Shown here one piece after another: positions 20,001 through 32,900 of a stretch of 64,000 nt of DNA. The notes below the pieces were generated by a model that worked only from the letters and a program-made list of their open reading frames with translations, did no database searches and was not told where the DNA came from. The stretch comes from Corallium rubrum (Eukaryota > Cnidaria > Anthozoa > Scleralcyonacea > Coralliidae). Each line of letters starts with the position of its first letter. Position 1 is the stretch's first letter. The stretch lies in contig OZ036004.1 of the NCBI GenBank assembly GCA_964035015.1, positions 5,684,280 through 5,748,279 of the forward strand, written 5' to 3'. A program made the position numbers and the translations under genes.

Positions 20001-23000
20001 TCGAGGTTTGGTCCCGCGGGACCCCAACGCGTGGGCGTGGCGGCCCAAATAAGGTCAAAAACACGGTTTAGTCCCGAGGGACCGAAACACACATTTTTGG
20101 AAAGCCCGCGAGGCGCTCTACCCGAATTTCGAGGTTTGGTCCCGCGGGACCCCAACGCGTGGGCGTGGCGGCCCAAATAAGGTCAAAAACACGGTTTAGT
20201 CCCGAGGGACCGAAACACACATTTTTGGAAAGCCCGCGAGGCGCTCTACCCGAATTTCGAGGTTTGGTCCCGCGGGACCCCAACGCGTGGGCGTGGCGGC
20301 CCAAATAAGGTCAAAAACACGGTTTAGTCCCGAGGGACCGAAACACACATTTTTGGAAAGCCCGCGAGGCGCTCTACCCGAATTTCGAGGTTTGGTCCCG
20401 CGGGACCCCAACGCGTGGGCGTGGCGGCCCAAATAAGGTCAAAAACACGGTTTAGTCCCGAGGGACCGAAACACACATTTTTGGAAAGCCCGCGAGGCGC
20501 TCTACCCGAATTTCGAGGTTTGGTCCCGCGGGACCCCAACGCGTGGGCGTGGCGGCCCAAATAAGGTCAAAAACACGGTTTAGTCCCGAGGGACCGAAAC
20601 ACACATTTTTGGAAAGCCCGCGAGGCGCTCTACCCGAATTTCGAGGTTTGGTCCCGCGGGACCCCAACGCGTGGGCGTGGCGGCCCAAATAAGGTCAAAA
20701 ACACGGTTTAGTCCCGAGGGACCGAAACACACATTTTTGGAAAGCCCGCGAGGCGCTCTACCCGAATTTCGAGGTTTGGTCCCGCGGGACCCCAACGCGT
20801 GGGCGTGGCGGCCCAAATAAGGTCAAAAACACGGTTTAGTCCCGAGGGACCGAAACACACATTTTTGGAAAGCCCGCGAGGCGCTCTACCCGAATTTCGA
20901 GGTTTGGTCCCGCGGGACCCCAACGCGTGGGCGTGGCGGCCCAAATAAGGTCAAAAACACGGTTTAGTCCCGAGGGACCGAAACACACATTTTTGGAAAG
21001 CCCGCGAGGCGCTCTACCCGAATTTCGAGGTTTGGTCCCGCGGGACCCCAACGCGTGGGCGTGGCGGCCCAAATAAGGTCAAAAACACGGTTTAGTCCCG
21101 AGGGACCGAAACACACATTTTTGGAAAGCCCGCGAGGCGCTCTACCCGAATTTCGAGGTTTGGTCCCGCGGGACCCCAACGCGTGGGCGTGGCGGCCCAA
21201 ATAAGGTCAAAAACACGGTTTAGTCCCGAGGGACCGAAACACACATTTTTGGAAAGCCCGCGAGGCGCTCTACCCGAATTTCGAGGTTTGGTCCCGCGGG
21301 ACCCCAACGCGTGGGCGTGGCGGCCCAAATAAGGTCAAAAACACGGTTTAGTCCCGAGGGACCGAAACACACATTTTTGGAAAGCCCGCGAGGCGCTCTA
21401 CCCGAATTTCGAGGTTTGGTCCCGCGGGACCCCAACGCGTGGGCGTGGCGGCCCAAATAAGGTCAAAAACACGGTTTAGTCCCGAGGGACCGAAACACAC
21501 ATTTTTGGAAAGCCCGCGAGGCGCTCTACCCGAATTTCGAGGTTTGGTCCCGCGGGACCCCAACGCGTGGGCGTGGCGGCCCAAATAAGGTCAAAAACAC
21601 GGTTTAGTCCCGAGGGACCGAAACACACATTTTTGGAAAGCCCGCGAGGCGCTCTACCCGAATTTCGAGGTTTGGTCCCGCGGGACCCCAACGCGTGGGC
21701 GTGGCGGCCCAAATAAGGTCAAAAACACGGTTTAGTCCCGAGGGACCGAAACACACATTTTTGGAAAGCCCGCGAGGCGCTCTACCCGAATTTCGAGGTT
21801 TGGTCCCGCGGGACCCCAACGCGTGGGCGTGGCGGCCCAAATAAGGTCAAAAACACGGTTTAGTCCCGAGGGACCGAAACACACATTTTTGGAAAGCCCG
21901 CGAGGCGCTCTACCCGAATTTCGAGGTTTGGTCCCGCGGGACCCCAACGCGTGGGCGTGGCGGCCCAAATAAGGTCAAAAACACGGTTTAGTCCCGAGGG
22001 ACCGAAACACACATTTTTGGAAAGCCCGCGAGGCGCTCTACCCGAATTTCGAGGTTTGGTCCCGCGGGACCCCAACGCGTGGGCGTGGCGGCCCAAATAA
22101 GGTCAAAAACACGGTTTAGTCCCGAGGGACCGAAACACACATTTTTGGAAAGCCCGCGAGGCGCTCTACCCGAATTTCGAGGTTTGGTCCCGCGGGACCC
22201 CAACGCGTGGGCGTGGCGGCCCAAATAAGGTCAAAAACACGGTTTAGTCCCGAGGGACCGAAACACACATTTTTGGAAAGCCCGCGAGGCGCTCTACCCG
22301 AATTTCGAGGTTTGGTCCCGCGGGACCCCAACGCGTGGGCGTGGCGGCCCAAATAAGGTCAAAAACACGGTTTAGTCCCGAGGGACCGAAACACACATTT
22401 TTGGAAAGCCCGCGAGGCGCTCTACCCGAATTTCGAGGTTTGGTCCCGCGGGACCCCAACGCGTGGGCGTGGCGGCCCAAATAAGGTCAAAAACACGGTT
22501 TAGTCCCGAGGGACCGAAACACACATTTTTGGAAAGCCCGCGAGGCGCTCTACCCGAATTTCGAGGTTTGGTCCCGCGGGACCCCAACGCGTGGGCGTGG
22601 CGGCCCAAATAAGGTCAAAAACACGGTTTAGTCCCGAGGGACCGAAACACACATTTTTGGAAAGCCCGCGAGGCGCTCTACCCGAATTTCGAGGTTTGGT
22701 CCCGCGGGACCCCAACGCGTGGGCGTGGCGGCCCAAATAAGGTCAAAAACACGGTTTAGTCCCGAGGGACCGAAACACACATTTTTGGAAAGCCCGCGAG
22801 GCGCTCTACCCGAATTTCGAGGTTTGGTCCCGCGGGACCCCAACGCGTGGGCGTGGCGGCCCAAATAAGGTCAAAAACACGGTTTAGTCCCGAGGGACCG
22901 AAACACACATTTTTGGAAAGCCCGCGAGGCGCTCTACCCGAATTTCGAGGTTTGGTCCCGCGGGACCCCAACGCGTGGGCGTGGCGGCCCAAATAAGGTC

Positions 23001-26000
23001 AAAAACACGGTTTAGTCCCGAGGGACCGAAACACACATTTTTGGAAAGCCCGCGAGGCGCTCTACCCGAATTTCGAGGTTTGGTCCCGCGGGACCCCAAC
23101 GCGTGGGCGTGGCGGCCCAAATAAGGTCAAAAACACGGTTTAGTCCCGAGGGACCGAAACACACATTTTTGGAAAGCCCGCGAGGCGCTCTACCCGAATT
23201 TCGAGGTTTGGTCCCGCGGGACCCCAACGCGTGGGCGTGGCGGCCCAAATAAGGTCAAAAACACGGTTTAGTCCCGAGGGACCGAAACACACATTTTTGG
23301 AAAGCCCGCGAGGCGCTCTACCCGAATTTCGAGGTTTGGTCCCGCGGGACCCCAACGCGTGGGCGTGGCGGCCCAAATAAGGTCAAAAACACGGTTTAGT
23401 CCCGAGGGACCGAAACACACATTTTTGGAAAGCCCGCGAGGCGCTCTACCCGAATTTCGAGGTTTGGTCCCGCGGGACCCCAACGCGTGGGCGTGGCGGC
23501 CCAAATAAGGTCAAAAACACGGTTTAGTCCCGAGGGACCGAAACACACATTTTTGGAAAGCCCGCGAGGCGCTCTACCCGAATTTCGAGGTTTGGTCCCG
23601 CGGGACCCCAACGCGTGGGCGTGGCGGCCCAAATAAGGTCAAAAACACGGTTTAGTCCCGAGGGACCGAAACACACATTTTTGGAAAGCCCGCGAGGCGC
23701 TCTACCCGAATTTCGAGGTTTGGTCCCGCGGGACCCCAACGCGTGGGCGTGGCGGCCCAAATAAGGTCAAAAACACGGTTTAGTCCCGAGGGACCGAAAC
23801 ACACATTTTTGGAAAGCCCGCGAGGCGCTCTACCCGAATTTCGAGGTTTGGTCCCGCGGGACCCCAACGCGTGGGCGTGGCGGCCCAAATAAGGTCAAAA
23901 ACACGGTTTAGTCCCGAGGGACCGAAACACACATTTTTGGAAAGCCCGCGAGGCGCTCTACCCGAATTTCGAGGTTTGGTCCCGCGGGACCCCAACGCGT
24001 GGGCGTGGCGGCCCAAATAAGGTCAAAAACACGGTTTAGTCCCGAGGGACCGAAACACACATTTTTGGAAAGCCCGCGAGGCGCTCTACCCGAATTTCGA
24101 GGTTTGGTCCCGCGGGACCCCAACGCGTGGGCGTGGCGGCCCAAATAAGGTCAAAAACACGGTTTAGTCCCGAGGGACCGAAACACACATTTTTGGAAAG
24201 CCCGCGAGGCGCTCTACCCGAATTTCGAGGTTTGGTCCCGCGGGACCCCAACGCGTGGGCGTGGCGGCCCAAATAAGGTCAAAAACACGGTTTAGTCCCG
24301 AGGGACCGAAACACACATTTTTGGAAAGCCCGCGAGGCGCTCTACCCGAATTTCGAGGTTTGGTCCCGCGGGACCCCAACGCGTGGGCGTGGCGGCCCAA
24401 ATAAGGTCAAAAACACGGTTTAGTCCCGAGGGACCGAAACACACATTTTTGGAAAGCCCGCGAGGCGCTCTACCCGAATTTCGAGGTTTGGTCCCGCGGG
24501 ACCCCAACGCGTGGGCGTGGCGGCCCAAATAAGGTCAAAAACACGGTTTAGTCCCGAGGGACCGAAACACACATTTTTGGAAAGCCCGCGAGGCGCTCTA
24601 CCCGAATTTCGAGGTTTGGTCCCGCGGGACCCCAACGCGTGGGCGTGGCGGCCCAAATAAGGTCAAAAACACGGTTTAGTCCCGAGGGACCGAAACACAC
24701 ATTTTTGGAAAGCCCGCGAGGCGCTCTACCCGAATTTCGAGGTTTGGTCCCGCGGGACCCCAACGCGTGGGCGTGGCGGCCCAAATAAGGTCAAAAACAC
24801 GGTTTAGTCCCGAGGGACCGAAACACACATTTTTGGAAAGCCCGCGAGGCGCTCTACCCGAATTTCGAGGTTTGGTCCCGCGGGACCCCAACGCGTGGGC
24901 GTGGCGGCCCAAATAAGGTCAAAAACACGGTTTAGTCCCGAGGGACCGAAACACACATTTTTGGAAAGCCCGCGAGGCGCTCTACCCGAATTTCGAGGTT
25001 TGGTCCCGCGGGACCCCAACGCGTGGGCGTGGCGGCCCAAATAAGGTCAAAAACACGGTTTAGTCCCGAGGGACCGAAACACACATTTTTGGAAAGCCCG
25101 CGAGGCGCTCTACCCGAATTTCGAGGTTTGGTCCCGCGGGACCCCAACGCGTGGGCGTGGCGGCCCAAATAAGGTCAAAAACACGGTTTAGTCCCGAGGG
25201 ACCGAAACACACATTTTTGGAAAGCCCGCGAGGCGCTCTACCCGAATTTCGAGGTTTGGTCCCGCGGGACCCCAACGCGTGGGCGTGGCGGCCCAAATAA
25301 GGTCAAAAACACGGTTTAGTCCCGAGGGACCGAAACACACATTTTTGGAAAGCCCGCGAGGCGCTCTACCCGAATTTCGAGGTTTGGTCCCGCGGGACCC
25401 CAACGCGTGGGCGTGGCGGCCCAAATAAGGTCAAAAACACGGTTTAGTCCCGAGGGACCGAAACACACATTTTTGGAAAGCCCGCGAGGCGCTCTACCCG
25501 AATTTCGAGGTTTGGTCCCGCGGGACCCCAACGCGTGGGCGTGGCGGCCCAAATAAGGTCAAAAACACGGTTTAGTCCCGAGGGACCGAAACACACATTT
25601 TTGGAAAGCCCGCGAGGCGCTCTACCCGAATTTCGAGGTTTGGTCCCGCGGGACCCCAACGCGTGGGCGTGGCGGCCCAAATAAGGTCAAAAACACGGTT
25701 TAGTCCCGAGGGACCGAAACACACATTTTTGGAAAGCCCGCGAGGCGCTCTACCCGAATTTCGAGGTTTGGTCCCGCGGGACCCCAACGCGTGGGCGTGG
25801 CGGCCCAAATAAGGTCAAAAACACGGTTTAGTCCCGAGGGACCGAAACACACATTTTTGGAAAGCCCGCGAGGCGCTCTACCCGAATTTCGAGGTTTGGT
25901 CCCGCGGGACCCCAACGCGTGGGCGTGGCGGCCCAAATAAGGTCAAAAACACGGTTTAGTCCCGAGGGACCGAAACACACATTTTTGGAAAGCCCGCGAG

Positions 26001-28404
26001 GCGCTCTACCCGAATTTCGAGTTTTGGTCCCGCGGGACCCCAACGCGTGGGCGTGGCGGCCCAAATAAGGTCAAAAACACGGTTTAGTCCCGAGGGACCG
26101 AAACACACATTTTTGGAAAGCCCGCGAGGCGCTCTACCCGAATTTCGAGGTTTGGTCCCGCGGGACCCCAACGCGTGGGCGTGGCGGCCCAAATAAGGTC
26201 AAAAACACGGTTTAGTCCCGAGGGACCGAAACACACATTTTTGGAAAGCCCGCGAGGCGCTCTACCCGAATTTCGAGGTTTGGTCCCGCGGGACCCCAAC
26301 GCGTGGGCGTGGCGGCCCAAATAAGGTCAAAAACACGGTTTAGTCCCGAGGGACCGAAACACACATTTTTGGAAAGCCCGCGAGGCGCTCTACCCGAATT
26401 TCGAGTTTTGGTCCCGCGGGACCCCAACGCGTGGGCGTGGCGGCCCAAATAAGGTCAAAAACACGGTTTAGTCCCGAGGGACCGAAACACACATTTTTGG
26501 AAAGCCCGCGAGGCGCTCTACCCGAATTTCGAGGTTTGGTCCCGCGGGACCCCAACGCGTGGGCGTGGCGGCCCAAATAAGGTCAAAAACACGGTTTAGT
26601 CCCGAGGGACCGAAACACACATTTTTGGAAAGCCCGCGAGGCGCTCTACCCGAATTTCGAGGTTTGGTCCCGCGGGACCCCAACGCGTGGGCGTGGCGGC
26701 CCAAATAAGGTCAAAAACACGGTTTAGTCCCGAGGGACCGAAACACACATTTTTGGAAAGCCCGCGAGGCGCTCTACCCGAATTTCGAGGTTTGGTCCCG
26801 CGGGACCCCAACGCGTGGGCGTGGCGGCCCAAATAAGGTCAAAAACACGGTTTAGTCCCGAGGGACCGAAACACACATTTTTGGAAAGCCCGCGAGGCGC
26901 TCTACCCGAATTTCGAGGTTTGGTCCCGCGGGACCCCAACGCGTGGGCGTGGCGGCCCAAATAAGGTCAAAAACACGGTTTAGTCCCGAGGGACCGAAAC
27001 ACACATTTTTGGAAAGCCCGCGAGGCGCTCTACCCGAATTTCGAGGTTTGGTCCCGCGGGACCCCAACGCGTGGGCGTGGCGGCCCAAATAAGGTCAAAA
27101 ACACGGTTTAGTCCCGAGGGACCGAAACACACATTTTTGGAAAGCCCGCGAGGCGCTCTACCCGAATTTCGAGGTTTGGTCCCGCGGGACCCCAACGCGT
27201 GGGCGTGGCGGCCCAAATAAGGTCAAAAACACGGTTTAGTCCCGAGGGACCGAAACACACATTTTTGGAAAGCCCGCGAGGCGCTCTACCCGAATTTCGA
27301 GGTTTGGTCCCGCGGGACCCCAACGCGTGGGCGTGGCGGCCCAAATAAGGTCAAAAACACGGTTTAGTCCCGAGGGACCGAAACACACATTTTTGGAAAG
27401 CCCGCGAGGCGCTCTACCCGAATTTCGAGGTTTGGTCCCGCGGGACCCCAACGCGTGGGCGTGGCGGCCCAAATAAGGTCAAAAACACGGTTTAGTCCCG
27501 AGGGACCGAAACACACATTTTTGGAAAGCCCGCGAGGCGCTCTACCCGAATTTCGAGGTTTGGTCCCGCGGGACCCCAACGCGTGGGCGTGGCGGCCCAA
27601 ATAAGGTCAAAAACACGGTTTAGTCCCGAGGGACCGAAACACACATTTTTGGAAAGCCCGCGAGGCGCTCTACCCGAATTTCGAGGTTTGGTCCCGCGGG
27701 ACCCCAACGCGTGGGCGTGGCGGCCCAAATAAGGTCAAAAACACGGTTTAGTCCCGAGGGACCGAAACACACATTTTTGGAAAGCCCGCGAGGCGCTCTA
27801 CCCGAATTTCGAGGTTTGGTCCCGCGGGACCCCAACGCGTGGGCGTGGCGGCCCAAATAAGGTCAAAAACACGGTTTAGTCCCGAGGGACCGAAACACAC
27901 ATTTTTGGAAAGCCCGCGAGGCGCTCTACCCGAATTTCGAGGTTTGGTCCCGCGGGACCCCAACGCGTGGGCGTGGCGGCCCAAATAAGGTCAAAAACAC
28001 GGTTTAGTCCCGAGGGACCGAAACACACATTTTTGGAAAGCCCGCGAGGCGCTCTACCCGAATTTCGAGGTTTGGTCCCGCGGGACCCCAACGCGTGGGC
28101 GTGGCGGCCCAAATAAGGTCAAAAACACGGTTTAGTCCCGAGGGACCGAAACACACATTTTTGGAAAGCCCGCGAGGCGCTCTACCCGAATTTCGAGGTT
28201 TGGTCCCGCGGGACCCCAACGCGTGGGCGTGGCGGCCCAAATAAGGTCAAAAACACGGTTTAGTCCCGAGGGACCGAAACACACATTTTTGGAAAGCCCG
28301 CGAGGCGCTCTACCCGAATTTCGAGGTTTGGTCCCGCGGGACCCCAACGCGTGGGCGTGGCGGCCCAAATAAGGTCAAAAACACGGTTTAGTCCCGAGGG
28401 ACCG
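10108..28404 (-). repeat. 128-bp satellite array, left subfamily, about 143 units
   Basis: The period is 128 bp with few indels. Read on the minus strand, the unit carries GGTCCCGCGGGACC, CGAAATTCGGGTAGAGCGCC, TTTCCAAAAATGTGTGTTTC, GGTCCCTCGGGACTAAACC and GCCACGCCCACGCGTTGG. From about 11100 to the gap the units are almost identical. The outer eight (10108-11090) are diverged and intermediate towards the right subfamily. Rare variants include single-base losses near 11770 and 15477, a 3-bp loss near 18570, and a G-to-T change at 26020 and 26404, exactly three units apart. A 78-codon open stretch recurs every 128 bp in shifting frames and overlaps itself; it is not a gene. Confidence 0.97.
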
Positions 28405-28604
28405 NNNNNNNNNNNNNNNNNNNNNNNNNNNNNNNNNNNNNNNNNNNNNNNNNNNNNNNNNNNNNNNNNNNNNNNNNNNNNNNNNNNNNNNNNNNNNNNN
28501 NNNNNNNNNNNNNNNNNNNNNNNNNNNNNNNNNNNNNNNNNNNNNNNNNNNNNNNNNNNNNNNNNNNNNNNNNNNNNNNNNNNNNNNNNNNNNNNNNNNN
28601 NNNN
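28405..28604. other. Assembly gap, exactly 200 N
   Basis: The run is exactly 200 bases, a placeholder size used by Hi-C scaffolding tools, so true gap length is unknown. It lies at the orientation switch between the two satellite arrays. The first unit after the gap is chimeric (GCATTTTTAGAGCGCC), suggesting a ragged contig end. Confidence 0.95.
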
Positions 28605-29759
28605 GCATTTTTAGAGCGCCTCGCGGGCTTTCCAAAAATGTGTGTTTCGGGCCTGGGACTAAACCGTGTTTTTGACCTTATTTGGGCTGCCACGCCCTCA
28701 TTTTTAGGTCCCATGGGACCAAACCTCGATTTTCGGGTAGAGCGCCTCGCGGGCTTTCCAAAAATGTGTGTTTCCGCGCCTGCGGACTAAACCGTGTTTT
28801 TGACCTTATTTGGGCTGCCACGCCCTCATTTTTAGGTCCCATGGGACCAAACCTCGATTTTCGGGTAGAGCGCCTCGCGGGCTTTCCAAAAATGTGTGTT
28901 TCGGGGCCTGCGGACTAAACCGTGTTTTTGACCTTATTTGGGCTGCCACGCCCTCATTTTTAGGTCCCATGGGACCAAATCTCGATTTTCGGGTAGAGCG
29001 CCTCGCGGGCTTTCCAAAAATGTGTGTTTCCGCGCCTGCGGACTGAACCGTGTTTTTGACTTTATTTGGGCTGCCACGCCCTCATTTTTAGGTCCCATGG
29101 GACCAAATCTCGATTTTCGGGTAGAGCGCCTCGCGGGCTTTCCAAAAATGTGTGTTTCCGCGCCTGCGGACTGAACCGTGTTTTTGACTTTATTTGGGCT
29201 GCCACGCCCTCATTTTTAGGTCCCATGGGACCAAATCTCGATTTTCGGGTAGAGCGCCTCGCGGGCTTTCCAAAAATGTGTGTTTCCGCGCCTGCGGACT
29301 GAACCGTGTTTTTGACTTTATTTGGGCTGCCACGCCCTCATTTTTAGGTCCCATGGGACCAAATCTCGATTTTCGGGTAGAGCGCCTCGCGGGCTTTCCA
29401 AAAATGTGTGTTTCCGCGCCTGCGGACTGAACCGTGTTTTTGACTTTATTTGGGCTGCCACGCCCTCATTTTTAGGTCCCATGGGACCAAATCTCGATTT
29501 TCGGGTAGAGCGCCTCGCGGGCTTTCCAAAAATGTGTGTTTCCGCGCCTGCGGACTGAACCGTGTTTTTGACTTTATTTGGGCTGCCACGCCCTCATTTT
29601 TAGGTCCCATGGGACCAAATCTCGATTTTCGGGTAGAGCGCCTCGCGGGCTTTCCAAAAATGTGTGTTTCCGCGCCTGCGGACTGAACCGTGTTTTTGAC
29701 TTTATTTGGGCTGCCACGCCCTCATTTTTAGGTCCCATGGGACCAAATCTCGATTTTCG

Positions 29760-29940
29760 GGTAGAGCGCCTCGCGGGCTTTCCAAAATGTGTGTTTCGCG
29801 CCTGCGGACTAACCGTGTTTTTGACTTATTTGGGCTGCCACGCCCTCATTTTTAGGTCCCATGGGACCAAAATTTCGGGTAGAGCGTCGCGGGTTTCCAA
29901 AAATGTGTGTTCGGCCTGCGGACTGAACTTTATTTGGGCT
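29760..29940 (+). repeat. Two satellite units with clustered small deletions
   Basis: Two adjacent units carry about ten separate 1-15-bp losses (for example CCAAAATG for CCAAAAATG, GACTAACC for GACTGAACC, GAGCGTCGC for GAGCGCCTCGC), while neighbours on both sides are identical to consensus. This pattern fits a low-quality consensus patch better than biological decay. Confidence 0.7.
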
Positions 29941-32900
29941 GCCACGCCCTCATTTTTAGGTCCCATGGGACCAAATCTCGATTTTCGGGTAGAGCGCCTC
30001 GCGGGCTTTCCAAAAATGTGTGTTTCCGCGCCTGCGGACTGAACCGTGTTTTTGACTTTATTTGGGCTGCCACGCCCTCATTTTTAGGTCCCATGGGACC
30101 AAATCTCGATTTTCGGGTAGAGCGCCTCGCGGGCTTTCCAAAAATGTGTGTTTCCGCGCCTGCGGACTGAACCGTGTTTTTGACTTTATTTGGGCTGCCA
30201 CGCCCTCATTTTTAGGTCCCATGGGACCAAATCTCGATTTTCGGGTAGAGCGCCTCGCGGGCTTTCCAAAAATGTGTGTTTCCGCGCCTGCGGACTGAAC
30301 CGTGTTTTTGACTTTATTTGGGCTGCCACGCCCTCATTTTTAGGTCCCATGGGACCAAATCTCGATTTTCGGGTAGAGCGCCTCGCGGGCTTTCCAAAAA
30401 TGTGTGTTTCCGCGCCTGCGGACTGAACCGTGTTTTTGACTTTATTTGGGCTGCCACGCCCTCATTTTTAGGTCCCATGGGACCAAATCTCGATTTTCGG
30501 GTAGAGCGCCTCGCGGGCTTTCCAAAAATGTGTGTTTCCGCGCCTGCGGACTGAACCGTGTTTTTGACTTTATTTGGGCTGCCACGCCCTCATTTTTAGG
30601 TCCCATGGGACCAAATCTCGATTTTCGGGTAGAGCGCCTCGCGGGCTTTCCAAAAATGTGTGTTTCCGCGCCTGCGGACTGAACCGTGTTTTTGACTTTA
30701 TTTGGGCTGCCACGCCCTCATTTTTAGGTCCCATGGGACCAAATCTCGATTTTCGGGTAGAGCGCCTCGCGGGCTTTCCAAAAATGTGTGTTTCCGCGCC
30801 TGCGGACTGAACCGTGTTTTTGACTTTATTTGGGCTGCCACGCCCTCATTTTTAGGTCCCATGGGACCAAATCTCGATTTTCGGGTAGAGCGCCTCGCGG
30901 GCTTTCCAAAAATGTGTGTTTCCGCGCCTGCGGACTGAACCGTGTTTTTGACTTTATTTGGGCTGCCACGCCCTCATTTTTAGGTCCCATGGGACCAAAT
31001 CTCGATTTTCGGGTAGAGCGCCTCGCGGGCTTTCCAAAAATGTGTGTTTCCGCGCCTGCGGACTGAACCGTGTTTTTGACTTTATTTGGGCTGCCACGCC
31101 CTCATTTTTAGGTCCCATGGGACCAAATCTCGATTTTCGGGTAGAGCGCCTCGCGGGCTTTCCAAAAATGTGTGTTTCCGCGCCTGCGGACTGAACCGTG
31201 TTTTTGACTTTATTTGGGCTGCCACGCCCTCATTTTTAGGTCCCATGGGACCAAATCTCGATTTTCGGGTAGAGCGCCTCGCGGGCTTTCCAAAAATGTG
31301 TGTTTCCGCGCCTGCGGACTGAACCGTGTTTTTGACTTTATTTGGGCTGCCACGCCCTCATTTTTAGGTCCCATGGGACCAAATCTCGATTTTCGGGTAG
31401 AGCGCCTCGCGGGCTTTCCAAAAATGTGTGTTTCCGCGCCTGCGGACTGAACCGTGTTTTTGACTTTATTTGGGCTGCCACGCCCTCATTTTTAGGTCCC
31501 ATGGGACCAAATCTCGATTTTCGGGTAGAGCGCCTCGCGGGCTTTCCAAAAATGTGTGTTTCCGCGCCTGCGGACTGAACCGTGTTTTTGACTTTATTTG
31601 GGCTGCCACGCCCTCATTTTTAGGTCCCATGGGACCAAATCTCGATTTTCGGGTAGAGCGCCTCGCGGGCTTTCCAAAAATGTGTGTTTCCGCGCCTGCG
31701 GACTGAACCGTGTTTTTGACTTTATTTGGGCTGCCACGCCCTCATTTTTAGGTCCCATGGGACCAAATCTCGATTTTCGGGTAGAGCGCCTCGCGGGCTT
31801 TCCAAAAATGTGTGTTTCCGCGCCTGCGGACTGAACCGTGTTTTTGACTTTATTTGGGCTGCCACGCCCTCATTTTTAGGTCCCATGGGACCAAATCTCG
31901 ATTTTCGGGTAGAGCGCCTCGCGGGCTTTCCAAAAATGTGTGTTTCCGCGCCTGCGGACTGAACCGTGTTTTTGACTTTATTTGGGCTGCCACGCCCTCA
32001 TTTTTAGGTCCCATGGGACCAAATCTCGATTTTCGGGTAGAGCGCCTCGCGGGCTTTCCAAAAATGTGTGTTTCCGCGCCTGCGGACTGAACCGTGTTTT
32101 TGACTTTATTTGGGCTGCCACGCCCTCATTTTTAGGTCCCATGGGACCAAATCTCGATTTTCGGGTAGAGCGCCTCGCGGGCTTTCCAAAAATGTGTGTT
32201 TCGCGCCTGCGGACTGAACCGTGTTTTTGACTTTATTTGGGCTGCCACGCCCTCATTTTTAGGTCCCATGGGACCAAATCTCGATTTTCGGGTAGAGCGC
32301 CTCGCGGGCTTTCCAAAAATGTGTGTTTCCGCGCCTGCGGACTGAACCGTGTTTTTGACTTTATTTGGGCTGCCACGCCCTCATTTTTAGGTCCCATGGG
32401 ACCAAATCTCGATTTTCGGGTAGAGCGCCTCGCGGGCTTTCCAAAAATGTGTGTTTCCGCGCCTGCGGACTGAACCGTGTTTTTGACTTTATTTGGGCTG
32501 CCACGCCCTCATTTTTAGGTCCCATGGGACCAAATCTCGATTTTCGGGTAGAGCGCCTCGCGGGCTTTCCAAAAATGTGTGTTTCCGCGCCTGCGGACTG
32601 AACCGTGTTTTTGACTTTATTTGGGCTGCCACGCCCTCATTTTTAGGTCCCATGGGACCAAATCTCGATTTTCGGGTAGAGCGCCTCGCGGGCTTTCCAA
32701 AAATGTGTGTTTCCGCGCCTGCGGACTGAACCGTGTTTTTGACTTTATTTGGGCTGCCACGCCCTCATTTTTAGGTCCCATGGGACCAAATCTCGATTTT
32801 CGGGTAGAGCGCCTCGCGGGCTTTCCAAAAATGTGTGTTTCCGCGCCTGCGGACTGAACCGTGTTTTTGACTTTATTTGGGCTGCCACGCCCTCATTTTT

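Noticed and set aside
10108..28404. Dozens of 78-codon open frames on minus, one per 128-bp unit
   Set aside because: The unit is not a multiple of three, so each frame overlaps the next in a different phase. The frames have no start context, no domain and identical sequence by repetition.
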